A DNA stretch of 64,000 nt from NCBI RefSeq assembly GCF_009866525.1, contig NZ_CM020866.1, positions 68,438 to 132,437 on the forward strand. The letters run 5' to 3'. Position 1 is the first letter of the stretch. Every line of letters starts with the position of its first letter. The stretch is from Spiroplasma poulsonii (GTDB taxonomy: Bacteria > Bacillota_I > Bacilli_A > Mycoplasmatales > Mycoplasmataceae). Shown here piece by piece: positions 55,138 through 64,000 of the stretch. The notes beneath the pieces are model-generated. The model was not told where the DNA came from, did not search any database, and saw only the letters and a list, made by a program, of their open reading frames with translations. Made by a program: the position numbers and the translations under genes.

Positions 55138-56673
55138 ATGTATTTAAACTTATTAAATAGTACAGATAATAGTAATCCTTTACATGACTTCTTGTCAATT
55201 TCAACTTGGCAATCATTTGTTAGTATTTTTATTTTCTTTGGAATTATGCTTTTATTATGATTTTGAATTAAAAAAACAAAGATGCGTTTTATTTTTCGTG
55301 TTTTATTAGGACTAGCTTTTGGTTTAGTTATTGGAATTGTTGTTCAAGCAATTAATAATTTCCCATATAACACAGCTGATCCGTCAGGTTCAATGATTAA
55401 TCCAATAATTCCAGATCCAAATGACCCCAATAAGAACATTCCAAATGATATTTATGTCTTGTGAGTTCATGAGTTTTCAATTTGAGTTAACTTCTTTAGA
55501 ATGGTCTTTTTAAATGCGATTTTATTAATGACTGTTCCTGTTGTTTTCTTAGCAATTGCACGATCCGTATCAAAACCAGGAAAAGATGCAGCATCAAAAA
55601 AAGGAACAATTATTACAATTGCCATTTTATTGTTAAATGTTGCAGTGATGTTTATTATTACCTTATTTATTGGTATTGCTTTTAATATTGGCAATGGTTT
55701 TACAATTTCGGGAAGTGGTAGTTATGATAAAGCAGCATCGAAACCATTACCACAAATTATTTGAGATTATGTTCCTTCAAATTTTGTTGCTCCATTCTTT
55801 TTGGGAGCAATTATTCCAGTGATGGTTATTGCAGGATTAATTGGCCTTGCGGTTAAAAAATCATCAAAAAGACATCCCGAATATATGCAAAAAATCCGTG
55901 CTGGATTTGATCGTTGATGGACAGTTATTATGTCATGTTTAATGTTTATTATTAAGTTAATGCCTTATGCCGTAATGTCAATGGTTACTTATGCCATTGT
56001 TTCGCGTCCAATTGGATATTTAGTACAAATTGGAATTGTAATTGGGGTTGGTTACTTATGTCTAGTAATTGCCTTGATTTGACATTCGTTATTATTAACA
56101 TTATCAGGAATTAATCCATTTAAATGATGAAAATTTGCTATTAAGCCAGTAATTCAAGGATTTACAACCCAATCTTCAAATGCAACCTTACCTTTAACAA
56201 TGGAAGTCTTGAAAGATGATATAAAAGTAAAAGAAAATTTAGTTGGTATTTCAGCACCATTAACAACAACAATGGGATTAACTGCTTGTGCTGGGGTACA
56301 AGCGGGAATTATTGTTTCATTTATTGTAACAGCAGGATTATTTGATTTGACAGCCGCTAATTTCTTTATTGCTTTAATAGTTGTTGTTGTTGCGTCATTA
56401 GGAATTGCTGGTGTTCCAGGAACAGCTAGTGTTGTCACAGCCGGAGTGCTGGGGGGGCTTTGTTTAGGGACTTTATATGTTCCTGTTTATGCAATTATTG
56501 GAGCGTTAGATGGCTTATTTGATATGGGTCGAACAGCAGTAAATGTTGCAGGAGGATTACAAGCAACAACAATTGCTGCCCGGTTAACAAATTGTTTAGA
56601 AAACGAAGATCTTATGCTTTTCAAATGATCACGCCTACGGCGAAAACGAAAGAGAGAAAAAGCGTCAAAATAA
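55138..56673 (+). CDS. dicarboxylate/amino acid:cation symporter (DAACS family)
   Basis: The 511-residue protein has about eight membrane helices and two re-entrant loops. The hairpin motif TTQSSNATLPLT (usual TxSSxATLP) starts about residue 345, and PLTTTMGLTACAGVQAG follows. GIAGVPGTASV and the Na+/substrate site LFDMGRTAVNVAG (usual DRxRTxxNVxGD) come near the C-terminus. It imports glutamate, aspartate, serine or dicarboxylates with cations; the exact substrate is open. The SD is AGGAGG. UGA Trp occurs at many places. Confidence 0.9.
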
Positions 56674-56702
56674 GAATAAAGGTAACACCTTTATTCTTAT
56701 TT
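56668..56702 (+). terminator. intrinsic terminator overlapping the symporter stop codon
   Basis: AAATAAGAATAAAGGT, loop AAC, ACCTTTATTCTTATTT, a 16-bp stem that begins inside the last codons of the gene. Confidence 0.85.
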
Positions 56703-56753
56703 TAAATTGGAAAGGTTATAATATTACTAAGAAGACAGAAAGAAGGGGAAAAG

Positions 56754-58097
56754 ATGAAGGTAATTGTAATTGGTGGGTCAACTGCTGGAATGACAGCAGC
56801 TAGTAAGTTAAAACGTATTTTAAAAGATGATGTTGAAATAGTTGCTTATCAAAAATTAAAATATCCATCGTTAGGTAGTTGTGGAATTCCTTATTATGTT
56901 GGAAAACATTTTGATAAACCAGAAAGTATGATTGCACGAACTGTTGAACAATTTAAAGATAATGGAATTATTGTAAAAACTTCGTGTGAAGTAACAAAAG
57001 TTGATTTTAAGGCAAAAACAGTTTATGGAATTAATCTTGCAACAAACGAAAAATTTAATGATACTTATGATAAGTTGATTATTAGTGTTGGAGCAACACC
57101 ACGCAAATTAAATTTGGCGGGAGAAGAAGCATCAAATGTTTTTACAGGAACAACTTTAGAATCGGCAGTAGTTCTTCGCGATAGTTTAGCAACAATTAAA
57201 AATGTTGCCATTATTGGTGGCGGTTTCATTGGTTTAGAATTTTGTGAAAGTTTTGGTTTAACAGGAAAAAATATTACATTAATTGAAGCCGACAAATGGG
57301 TTTTACGAAAATTAATTGATGAAGATATTGTCCAATTATTAGTGGCAGATTTAGAACATAAAGGAATTAAAATTAAGACAAATGAGAAAGTAGCAGAGTT
57401 TATTGTTAAAAACAATAAAGTAACAAAAATTAGATTATCATCAGAAGAAGAGATTCCAACAGATTTAGTTTTAGTGGGAATTGGAGTTATCCCAAGCACT
57501 GATTTTTTAAAAGAAACAGAGCTAAAAATGAATGAATTTGGGGTGATTTTAGTTAATGATCAGTTTGAAACTAATATTAAAAATGTTTATGCTGTTGGTG
57601 ATTGTGTTATGACAAAAAATATGATTGATAATAGGTTACAATATATTTCATTAGCAACTGTTGCGGCAAAAAACGGAAAGGTTTTAGGTAATATTTTAGC
57701 AGGGAAAAAAGATCATTTTCCAGGGGCGATTGGAACCGCTATTATCCAAGTTTTTGATAGTGAAATTGCTCGAACAGGGTATACGAAAGAGCAAGCAATT
57801 GCAAATGGTTTTAATACTAAAGAAGTGGTTATTACGGGAACTGATCATACTCATTATGTCGCCGATGCTAAACCAGTTACCGTTAAGGTTATTTATGATC
57901 AAAACACAAAAGTTATTGTAGGGGCACAAATATTTGGTTATAATAAAGCTAGTTTAAGAATTAATGCTTTAATCCCATTAATTTGGACAAAAACTAAAAT
58001 TAATGAGATTGAATATTTGGATTTACCATATTCACCACCATTTGCAAAAAGTGTTGATGTGTTAAATGTTGTTTTAACGAAGATTAATGAAGACTAA
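56754..58097 (+). CDS. FAD-dependent pyridine nucleotide-disulfide oxidoreductase (CoA-disulfide reductase/NADH oxidase type)
   Basis: The 447-residue protein has an N-terminal FAD motif VIVIGGSTAGMTAA and a single redox Cys in SLGSCGIPYYVG (about residue 45), as in CoA-disulfide reductases and NADH oxidases. LIISVGATPRKL, an NAD(P)H motif VAIIGGGFIGLEF (about 154), and the second FAD motif VYAVGDCV follow. A C-terminal dimerisation domain with SPPFAKSVDVLN closes it. GCGIPYY is closer to CoA-disulfide reductase than to Nox (SCGMxLY), so thiol or NADH/O2 chemistry are both possible. AAGGGG precedes ATG. It is followed by a nitroreductase, suggesting a redox pair. Confidence 0.88.
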   Translation: MKVIVIGGSTAGMTAASKLKRILKDDVEIVAYQKLKYPSLGSCGIPYYVGKHFDKPESMIARTVEQFKDNGIIVKTSCEVTKVDFKAKTVYGINLATNEKFNDTYDKLIISVGATPRKLNLAGEEASNVFTGTTLESAVVLRDSLATIKNVAIIGGGFIGLEFCESFGLTGKNITLIEADKWVLRKLIDEDIVQLLVADLEHKGIKIKTNEKVAEFIVKNNKVTKIRLSSEEEIPTDLVLVGIGVIPSTDFLKETELKMNEFGVILVNDQFETNIKNVYAVGDCVMTKNMIDNRLQYISLATVAAKNGKVLGNILAGKKDHFPGAIGTAIIQVFDSEIARTGYTKEQAIANGFNTKEVVITGTDHTHYVADAKPVTVKVIYDQNTKVIVGAQIFGYNKASLRINALIPLIWTKTKINEIEYLDLPYSPPFAKSVDVLNVVLTKINED

Positions 58098-58121
58098 AAA
58101 TAAAGGAGAAAAAATTATTAA

Positions 58122-58766
58122 ATGACAGTAAAAAATGCTATTAATTGACGAAAAACAATTAAAAAATATGATAGTAGCAAAACTATTAACGATAATGATT
58201 TATTAACAATTATTGAAGCGGGGCGTTTAGCACCATGCTCATTAGGGCTAGAAGTTACTAATGTTTTGACTATTACTAATAAAGAATTAAAAACTAAATT
58301 TGCAGAAGAGGTAATGAGTGGTTCGAATCAGGAAAAAGTTCAGAATGCAAATTGTATTATGATTATCGCTGGGATTAATCCAGAATATTTAGTCTCAACG
58401 GAATTTTTGACAACACGGTTAGAACGAAATATTGCACAACCTGATGTGTTAAAAAAGACAATTGATAAATATCAAACTTTTTTAACGCAAAAAAAAGATT
58501 TGTTTACCTTTGTGTCCGAACAAGCACATATTGTAACTAGTTTTATTACCCTGCAAGCTGCTGATTTAAAAATTGGGTCAACAATTATGGGGGGTTTTGA
58601 TGTTAAAAAATGTAATGATTTATTATCAGAACATTGTTTTTTTAACCAAGATAAATTATATTCGATATTAGTCTTAGCTTTAGGATATTATGATGAAACA
58701 GATGAAAAAACAAGTTTACCACGGGTACGCATTGATTTTAATGAATTTGCAAAGATTATTAAATAA
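58122..58766 (+). CDS. nitroreductase-family flavoprotein
   Basis: The 214-residue protein begins TVKNAINWRKTIKKYDSSK (family usual RRSxRxFD), has EAGRLAPCSLGLEVTNVL (usual ApSaxNxQPW), and GSTIMGGFDVKK near residue 155. FMN-dependent reductases of this type use NAD(P)H to reduce nitro compounds, quinones or flavins. The second Trp is UGA. SD AAAGGAG. It starts 24 bases after the oxidoreductase and is likely co-transcribed. Confidence 0.85.
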
Positions 58767-58850
58767 TTTTTGTTTTTATTGATAATATGTGTTATCATTA
58801 TTTACGTGTAAATAATATGCATCCATATTATTAAAAGAGAGGTGAATTAT

Positions 58851-59144
58851 ATGGCAAGAGAAGGAATCCATCCAAAATATTTTGATACTAAAATCATGTG
58901 CACAACTTGTGGAACAGAGCGCATGACTGGTTCTACTAAGGGGGAAGAATTAAAAGTTGATACTTGTTCTTCATGCCATCCCTTCTATACAGGTAATCAG
59001 CAATTTGCTAATGCAGCAGGACGTGTTGAACGCTTTAAATCTAAATTTAATAAAAAAGAAGAATTAGTAAAACAAACAGAAGAAGCATCAAAAGTACAAA
59101 AAGAACTTAATAAAAAAACAGCAAAACCAAAATCTGATAATTAA
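58851..59144 (+). CDS. rpmE: 50S ribosomal protein L31 (zinc-binding form)
   Basis: The 97-residue protein starts MAREGIHPKYF. It has two Cys pairs, CTTCG and CSSCHPFYTG, the C+ form that binds zinc, and ends in a Lys/Glu-rich extension longer than usual. AGAGAGGTG is the SD for ATG 58851. A GTG at 58842 lies in the SD and is not the start. Confidence 0.95.
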   Translation: MAREGIHPKYFDTKIMCTTCGTERMTGSTKGEELKVDTCSSCHPFYTGNQQFANAAGRVERFKSKFNKKEELVKQTEEASKVQKELNKKTAKPKSDN

Positions 59145-59162
59145 AAAGCAGAATAATGGTAG

Positions 59163-59199
59163 AAAACTTTTATCTTATTAAGATAAAAGTTTTTTTAAT
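59163..59199 (+). terminator. intrinsic terminator after rpmE
   Basis: AAAACTTTTATCTT, loop ATT, AAGATAAAAGTTTT then T residues. Confidence 0.88.
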
Positions 59200-59249
59200 A
59201 ATAATTCTAGGTCATTTTGTTTTTTTCGTTATAATGAAAATAGACTACT

Positions 59250-59435
59250 TTAAAAGTTTATAAAGGATAAAAGGGAATTAAGTGCAAGTCTTAAGCTGTC
59301 CTAGCAACTGTAAAACTGACGAATGTTAATGAGCACCACTGAATAACATATTTGGGAAGGATTAACTAGTAGGATGAAGTTAAGCCAGTAGACCGGCCTG
59401 ATAAATTTAATAAGAGTCCTACTAGGTAAATAGGA
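59250..59435 (+). ncRNA. cobalamin (B12) riboswitch
   Basis: All conserved cobalamin-riboswitch blocks occur in order: AAGGGAATTAAGTGCAAGTC (usual AAxxGGGAAxxxGGTGxAAxTC), GCTGTCCTAGCAACTGTAA (usual CTGxCCCCGCAACTGTAA), ACTGACGAA, CACCACTGAA, TTTGGGAAGG, AGGATGAAG, and the B12 box AAGCCAGTAGACCGGCC (59382-59398). TATAAT at 59230-59235 is a likely promoter. CTAGTAGGA (59366-59374) is fully complementary to TCCTACTAG (59417-59425), which may be the expression-platform contact. It binds adenosyl- or related cobalamin and should control the secreted-protein gene 60 bases downstream. Confidence 0.92.
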
Positions 59436-59494
59436 TTAATTTATTTTGTAAATAAGATAAAAATATAAATATAAAAAACAAAAGGAGAAGAAAA

Positions 59495-59962
59495 ATGGTT
59501 AAAAATATCTTGACGTTAGTAACAAGTTTAACAGTTGGTACAACAACTATTGCAAATGTTGCATTGCAATAATTAACTTCATCAAACAGCGAAAAAGTAT
59601 CACAAAATAGTATTGATGGATATCATGTTAATAGTGTTAAAATCACAGTAAAAAATGAAAGTGGAAGAGTTATCAATACAATTACGTTTTATAATTCATT
59701 AGTAAGTTTAGGTGATATGTTAGCATCGGATTCCGATTCTTTTGGGCTTAACGAAACATCATTTGGCCGTTTATTGATCAGAGTTGATGATATAATAACA
59801 GATTTTAATAAAAATTATTGAGCAGTTTTTTCAAGCACACATCCATTCTACAAGTTTAGTACTAGTCCAGCAAATTATTGTTCAGTTGGAATTGATGGTT
59901 TAGTTTTTCGTGACATTTGAGAACAAGACCAATTATTTGATTTTGTCTTAACTAAGATTTAA
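59495..59962 (+). pseudogene. secreted transcobalamin-like (DUF4430-type) protein with early stop
   Basis: AAAGGAG precedes ATG 59495. A signal peptide follows (MVKNILTLVTSLTVGTTTIA), then TAA at 59570-59572 after 25 codons. In the same frame the protein continues to TAA 59960-59962. The mature part has SVKITVKNESGRVINTITF, NYWAVFSSTHPFY and SVGIDGLVFRDIWEQDQLFD. This follows the DUF4430/transcobalamin C-terminal pattern (VTVxVxxxxG..., YWxxYxNG, DGDxVxFxY). Position under a B12 riboswitch supports a cobalamin-binding surface protein. The domain call is by pattern. The stop, if real, prevents expression. Confidence 0.7.
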
Positions 59963-60013
59963 GTTAAGTAATAATCCTATTTATCCTTTTTTGAGAAAGG
60001 AGTTTCTATAATT

Positions 60014-60639
60014 ATGAAAAAATATTAGCTAATTTGCTAGTTTTATCGTTGACCGTAACATCAACAACAAGTTTAATTAGTTGTCAAAATTTAAGTCAAA
60101 ATAATAAGAGTGAAGAAGATTTGCCAACCTTACCAAATAATTTTACAATTATGCAAGGTGATATTTATCCATCCTTCGGTATTAGCAAACAAGAGGGAAA
60201 CCAAAAATACTTGTTTAAACCCACAAGTTATCAATTGAGTACACTTTTTTTAAATTTGCCACAACGCAAAATTGCTCCATTAGGGTTTGCAAAGGATGTA
60301 TCAAATATTCCTGATTTTCGATTTTATTTAGCATATCCATTTGCGGCAACTTTTACAATTCTTAGTGGTCAAGAATTGACACTTGACGAAAATCAAATGG
60401 TTAATGTTACCTTGGCTGTGAAATGCTTAAAAGTAGCGGAAAAATGGTTAGAGAGTGGTGCTTGAAAAATGCGTTTTACTGATATGAATGTTGAACAAAA
60501 AATAACTTTTAAAATTCCAATTATTCCAAATGAAACTGATGAATTAAATCGATTTGTTTTAAAAAAATATAATGCATATATTGCGCAAAATGATATTGAA
60601 ATTAATAAGAGTAAGTTAGATTTTAATGATGTAAATAAT
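60014..60639 (+). pseudogene. lipoprotein gene of the B12-riboswitch locus, 5' part
   Basis: GAAAGGAG lies 10-15 bases before ATG 60014, but six A after ATG (one too few) put the start out of frame with the body. One more A would give MKKILANLLVLSLTVTSTTS then LISC, a lipobox. The body continues in frame (NFTIMQGDIYPSFG; YLAYPFAATFTIL) to IS copy 5 after VNN. UGA is Trp once. It may be the lipoprotein partner of the B12-controlled protein. Function unknown. Confidence 0.65.
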
Positions 60640-61706
60640 AGACTTCTTGCGATACCCTTTTTTATTAAAATATTATTATAAAATATAATTTATGAGGACA
60701 TAAAAATATGAACAATAATAAATTTAATACTCTTAATGATAGAGAATGGTTAAGATTAACAGGAATAAAAAAATCCACTTTTAATAAAATGTTAGATATT
60801 TTAAAAGTTGCTGAAATAGAAAAATTTAAAAAAGGTGGTAAAACTAATAAATTATCATTAGAAAATAGATTATTGATGACTTTATTATATTGACGAGAAT
60901 ATCAGACTTATTTTCATCTTGGTAAAAGTTTTGATATTAGTGAGGCTAATTGTTATCGTAATATTAAGTGAATTGAAGATATTTTAATTAAAAACTCTGA
61001 TTTTCAACAACTTGCTGGTAAAAAAGCACTAATAAATGATTATTTTAATGATAAAACTATTATTATTGATGCTACCGAAACTCTAATCCAACGCCCAAAA
61101 AAAGACAAAAACAATCTTATTCTGGTAAAAAGAAAAAACACACGATCAAAACACAAGTAATTATCGAACAAGAAACCAAAAAAATTATTGCAACAAGTTT
61201 TTCGCTCGGAAAAAAACATGATTATGCTTTATTTAAAGAATCAAAAATCCCAATTTTAAAAAATACCAAATTAATAGTTGATAGTGGTTATCAAGGAATA
61301 CAAAAAAATCACAATAATGTTCTAATACCTACAAAGAAAACAAAGAAAAATCCTTTAAACAAAGAACAAAAGCAATATAATAGAATAGTTTCAAAAATGA
61401 GAATTATTATTGAAAATATTTTTGCTATTCTTAAAAAATTTAAAATTATTACAGAAAAATATCGTAATCGAAGAAAAAGATTCGGTTTAAGATTTAATTT
61501 AATTGCCTCAATTTATAATTTACAATTATTATATTTAACATAAAATATTTATTTAAAATTAAATAATTTAAATAATAAATTAATTTTTCGTTGTGGAAAA
61601 ATATTAAATTTTTAAATAAAAAACATAATTAATTAAAATTATATTTTTCTATTAGTATCTTTTTTACAAATATTTGCAATTTTTTAACAAGTAATGTAAG
61701 AAGTCT
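60640..61706 (+). mobile_element. IS5-family (ISL2-like) element, copy 5
   Basis: 1067 bp, ends AGACTTCTTGC/GTAAGAAGTCT (one change on the right), target duplication AAT. Inserted in the lipoprotein gene. Confidence 0.95.
60708..61543 (+). CDS. IS5-family transposase, copy 5 (two frames, -1 frameshift)
   Basis: First frame ATG 60708 to TAA 61158-61160, second to TAA 61541-61543, slippery A-run 61097-61103. A Pro-to-Leu change lies next to the first catalytic Asp (IIIDATETL for IIIDATETP), which might weaken it. Confidence 0.86.
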
Positions 61707-61967
61707 AATGTTGCAAATATAAATTATTTACAAGAAAAAGCAGCTACTTTTATTGCTAGTTTTATTAGTGAAAATCCGGGTCTTAACAAAAAACTTAATC
61801 TTAAAAAAATTATTCCACCAAAGGGTAATCAAATTAAGAGTTTAGATGAACCTGCAAATAGTTTAGTAAAAATTAGTACAACATTTAATTTTACGTTAAA
61901 TATTGAGAGGTTAGATTATCATCCACGATTAAATTTGGGGATGCCAATTAGATATAAAATCATGTAA
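61707..61967 (+). pseudogene. lipoprotein gene of the B12-riboswitch locus, 3' part
   Basis: Removing the IS and one AAT restores the frame: DVNN then VANINYLQEKAATFIASF. It ends with NIERLDYHPRLNLGMPIRYK at TAA 61965-61967. A hairpin terminator follows. Confidence 0.65.
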
Positions 61968-61974
61968 TTTATAT

Positions 61975-62027
61975 AAAACACTATGGGGGTTAATAAAATT
62001 ATTAACTTAAGAATAAGTGTTTTTTAT
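61975..62027 (+). terminator. terminator closing the B12-riboswitch locus
   Basis: Outer stem AAAACACT/AGTGTTTT, inner stem GTTAATAA/TTATTAAC, then T residues. Confidence 0.7.
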
Positions 62028-62074
62028 TATTTTTATTTGGGTATAATAAAAATGATTAGAAGAGTGGTGTTTGA

Positions 62075-64000
62075 ATGGGACTAAAAATTAGTAATTTAAA
62101 ATATAAACTCTATAAAAAAAATATTTTTACTGATTTAAACTTTGATGTTAACAGTCAAGAAGTTCTAGGAACTTATTTTGAAAATAAATTTTCACAGTTA
62201 TATTTTTTAAAACTTCTATTAGGAAAGAAAAAACCACGTAGTGGGAAAATTTATTTAAATAATCAAAACATTACTGCTTTACTGCCAAAGGAACGAAAAA
62301 TTGGTTATGTTTCACCAGGGACATTACGGTTAGGTTTTTTGCCAACGAAATTACGATTAGCTTATCATATTCTAAAAACACCAAAATTTTTGCATGATAG
62401 TTCTTTAAAATACATTAAAAATAAATATCGTTATAAAAATTTAGTTTTTATAGGTAATGACTTAAATAAAAAAGATTTAATATTGAAAACAGATAAAATC
62501 ATTAATGAATATTTTCATAATTCAATTAGGATTAAGGAAGAATGAATTGAAACATATTTAACACAAATTAGTGAATTTCATAAAAAGGAAATTGCCAAAA
62601 TTTTAGAAGATGATAAGGATTCAATTCTAATTCAAAGTTTACATACCTACACTTATAAAAAAGAAGAGATTCGTGTTTACGAAGGTTTTCTTGCGTTTTT
62701 ACAAGCCTTATGAGATAAGATTTATTATATTTCTGAATTGGATTATTTATGTGATTGTTATGAAATTGCCAAAAAAAGAAAGATTAAAAATAAAAAATTT
62801 GGATTTATTGGGGCTAAACTTGTTTGTGAAAAGTATTTAAAAACTTTACAAACTGAAATTCTTTATGAACGATATAAGCTAATTAAAGCAAGAAAAGCTT
62901 TAAAAAAATATCGTCTGAACGTTCTTAATACTGTTATGCGTGATAGTGAACGAAAAAATATTATTAAAGGGATTTTACATAAAAGTAATTCAATTAATGT
63001 TGTTACTTGATTGAAACTAGCAGAAGATCAGTGGTTTAATTATAATCAAAAACAAGAACAACTAATTTCAAATTTGTTGCCAGATGAAGCAACAATTGTT
63101 AAAGGAAAAGTTCTTGAATATTTTCATAAGTACCATTTAGCGTTATTAAATGATAAATTAATCCAACGTGAAGAAGATAATTCCCTTGTGATTGCTGCGG
63201 CAAATGAAAAAATTGTTACAGTTTATAATCAAGCATTTGAACAAGTAAAAGAACTAATGAGTAATTTAAATATTAAAATGAACTGATTTAAAATTACCAA
63301 AAATCTAAGTAGTTTTGATCATACAAAGATTAGATTAATTAATGCGATTTTAACAAATAAAGAATTGATTATTTTGCATAATACTTTTGATAATTTAACA
63401 CATAATGAAGCAATTGAATTAAATGATATTTTATTAACGTTAAAAAACTATAATCCGCAAATGACGTTTTTAGTTTTGACAAGAAACATTGAAAATATTA
63501 AAAACTATGTTACTAAGTTATTGTTCTTTGATGAAAATAATAATTGTAAATTAATGACAAAAGAACAGGCTGAGTTTTTCCCCGAAACAATGCATTTATA
63601 TCAAACAATGTACAATAGTTCTGAAAATATTTTTTCAATGCAGTATTTTGAAAAAGATCATATCCTCATGAATGAAAAAGTTAAAATTAAGCTACCAAAA
63701 GAAATTAAGTTAGTTGACCAAAAAGAATGTTGATTAGCGATTAACCCAAATTTAATTTCCTTTGAAAAAACAAAATTTTTTAATAAGGATTTACATTTAA
63801 TGTGTAAAGGCCAAGTTAAAACAATTAAAAAAATTGGGAAATCAATTGTTTGTTTTTTTGAAACTGATAATAAAATGATTTTAAAAGTCTTAGTTCCTGA
63901 AAAAGAATTAAATTTAAAGAGAATGACTACAATATATTTTGATAAACATGCGTTATTAATTTATAATAAAAGTAGTAATAACTTAGTTATTGACATTTAA
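62075..64000 (+). CDS. PotA-like ABC ATPase with degenerate Walker motifs, 641 aa
   Basis: It starts at ATG 62075 and its TAA is the last three bases of the window. The N-terminus has ABC layout (LKISNLKYKLYKKNIFTDLN, then SGKIYLNNQNITALLPKERK), but the Walker A position reads TYFENKFSQ, with no GxxGxGKS. A charged helical insertion of about 270 residues follows. The C-terminal half shows a weak signature (NLSSFDHTKI), Walker B IILHNTFDNLT instead of LLLDEPFxNLD, and a TOBE-like domain (about residues 555-640). Mollicute PotA proteins often have such insertions and TOBE tails. With both Walker motifs altered it may be a non-catalytic partner. Parts in order are clear; the function is inference. 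Confidence 0.65.

Noticed and set aside
57065-57499. 144-codon - strand open frame inside the flavoprotein gene
   Set aside because: Opposite a complete FAD/NAD oxidoreductase with all motifs; no SD or family pattern.

Overview
The window reads as chromosome of a Spiroplasma, most likely from the citri group. It is extremely A+T rich. UGA must be read as tryptophan in almost every long gene (LigA, GatA, GatB, SHMT, L13 and others), while UAA and UAG are the stops. Gene content is that of a reduced, wall-less Mollicute. Most of the right part is studded with near-identical insertion sequences, and many genes are broken.

Layout. 1-7871 is a decayed prophage: a frameshifted capsid-like gene, a tail-fibre-like gene and membrane proteins on the + strand converge on an early module on the - strand (RecT recombinase, RuvC-like resolvase, small proteins). 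A G+C-rich hairpin cluster lies within it. The prophage abuts a truncated ptsI remnant that also carries a nonsense codon. 9517-25074 is ordinary housekeeping: crr (IIA-Glc), a large membrane protein, ligA, gatCAB, divergent ktrA/ktrB potassium uptake, tRNA-Ser(GCU), cardiolipin synthase, a protein with a possible ADP-ribosyltransferase fold, and proS. 25055-26260 holds acpP and a Fur-family regulator. 26300-31315 is a mobile region: an IS30-type remnant, then one membrane-protein gene hit twice by an IS5-family element. 31365-40108 returns to core genes: tmRNA, a membrane protein with degenerate GGDEF and EAL domains, trmB, yigZ, ung, a FolT-like transporter next to glyA, and rplM-rpsI.

40231-47574 is a tightly coupled three-gene operon: a 1284-residue UPF1-like SF1 helicase with a long coiled-coil insertion, a 791-residue protein of unknown function, and a 365-residue coiled-coil protein. 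It is a candidate for an undescribed nucleic-acid-processing or defence system. 47698-53155 is IS-damaged membrane-protein territory. It is followed by an intact YhgE/Pip-like protein, a dicarboxylate/amino-acid symporter, a CoA-disulfide-reductase-like flavoprotein, a nitroreductase and rpmE.

59250-61967 is the most striking locus. A clear cobalamin (B12) riboswitch precedes a secreted protein resembling the transcobalamin-like DUF4430 domain, then a lipoprotein. All of it is decaying: a nonsense codon, a frameshift after the start codon and an IS insertion. The window closes with an ABC/PotA-like ATPase that has lost its Walker motifs.

The IS5-family element (about 1067 bp, five copies) has terminal repeats beginning AGACTTCTTGC, 3-bp ANT target duplications, and two transposase frames joined at an A-run consistent with programmed -1 frameshifting. 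Homopolymer indels recur in the broken genes, so some breaks could be assembly errors. All functions are inferred from sequence reading; no database search was run.
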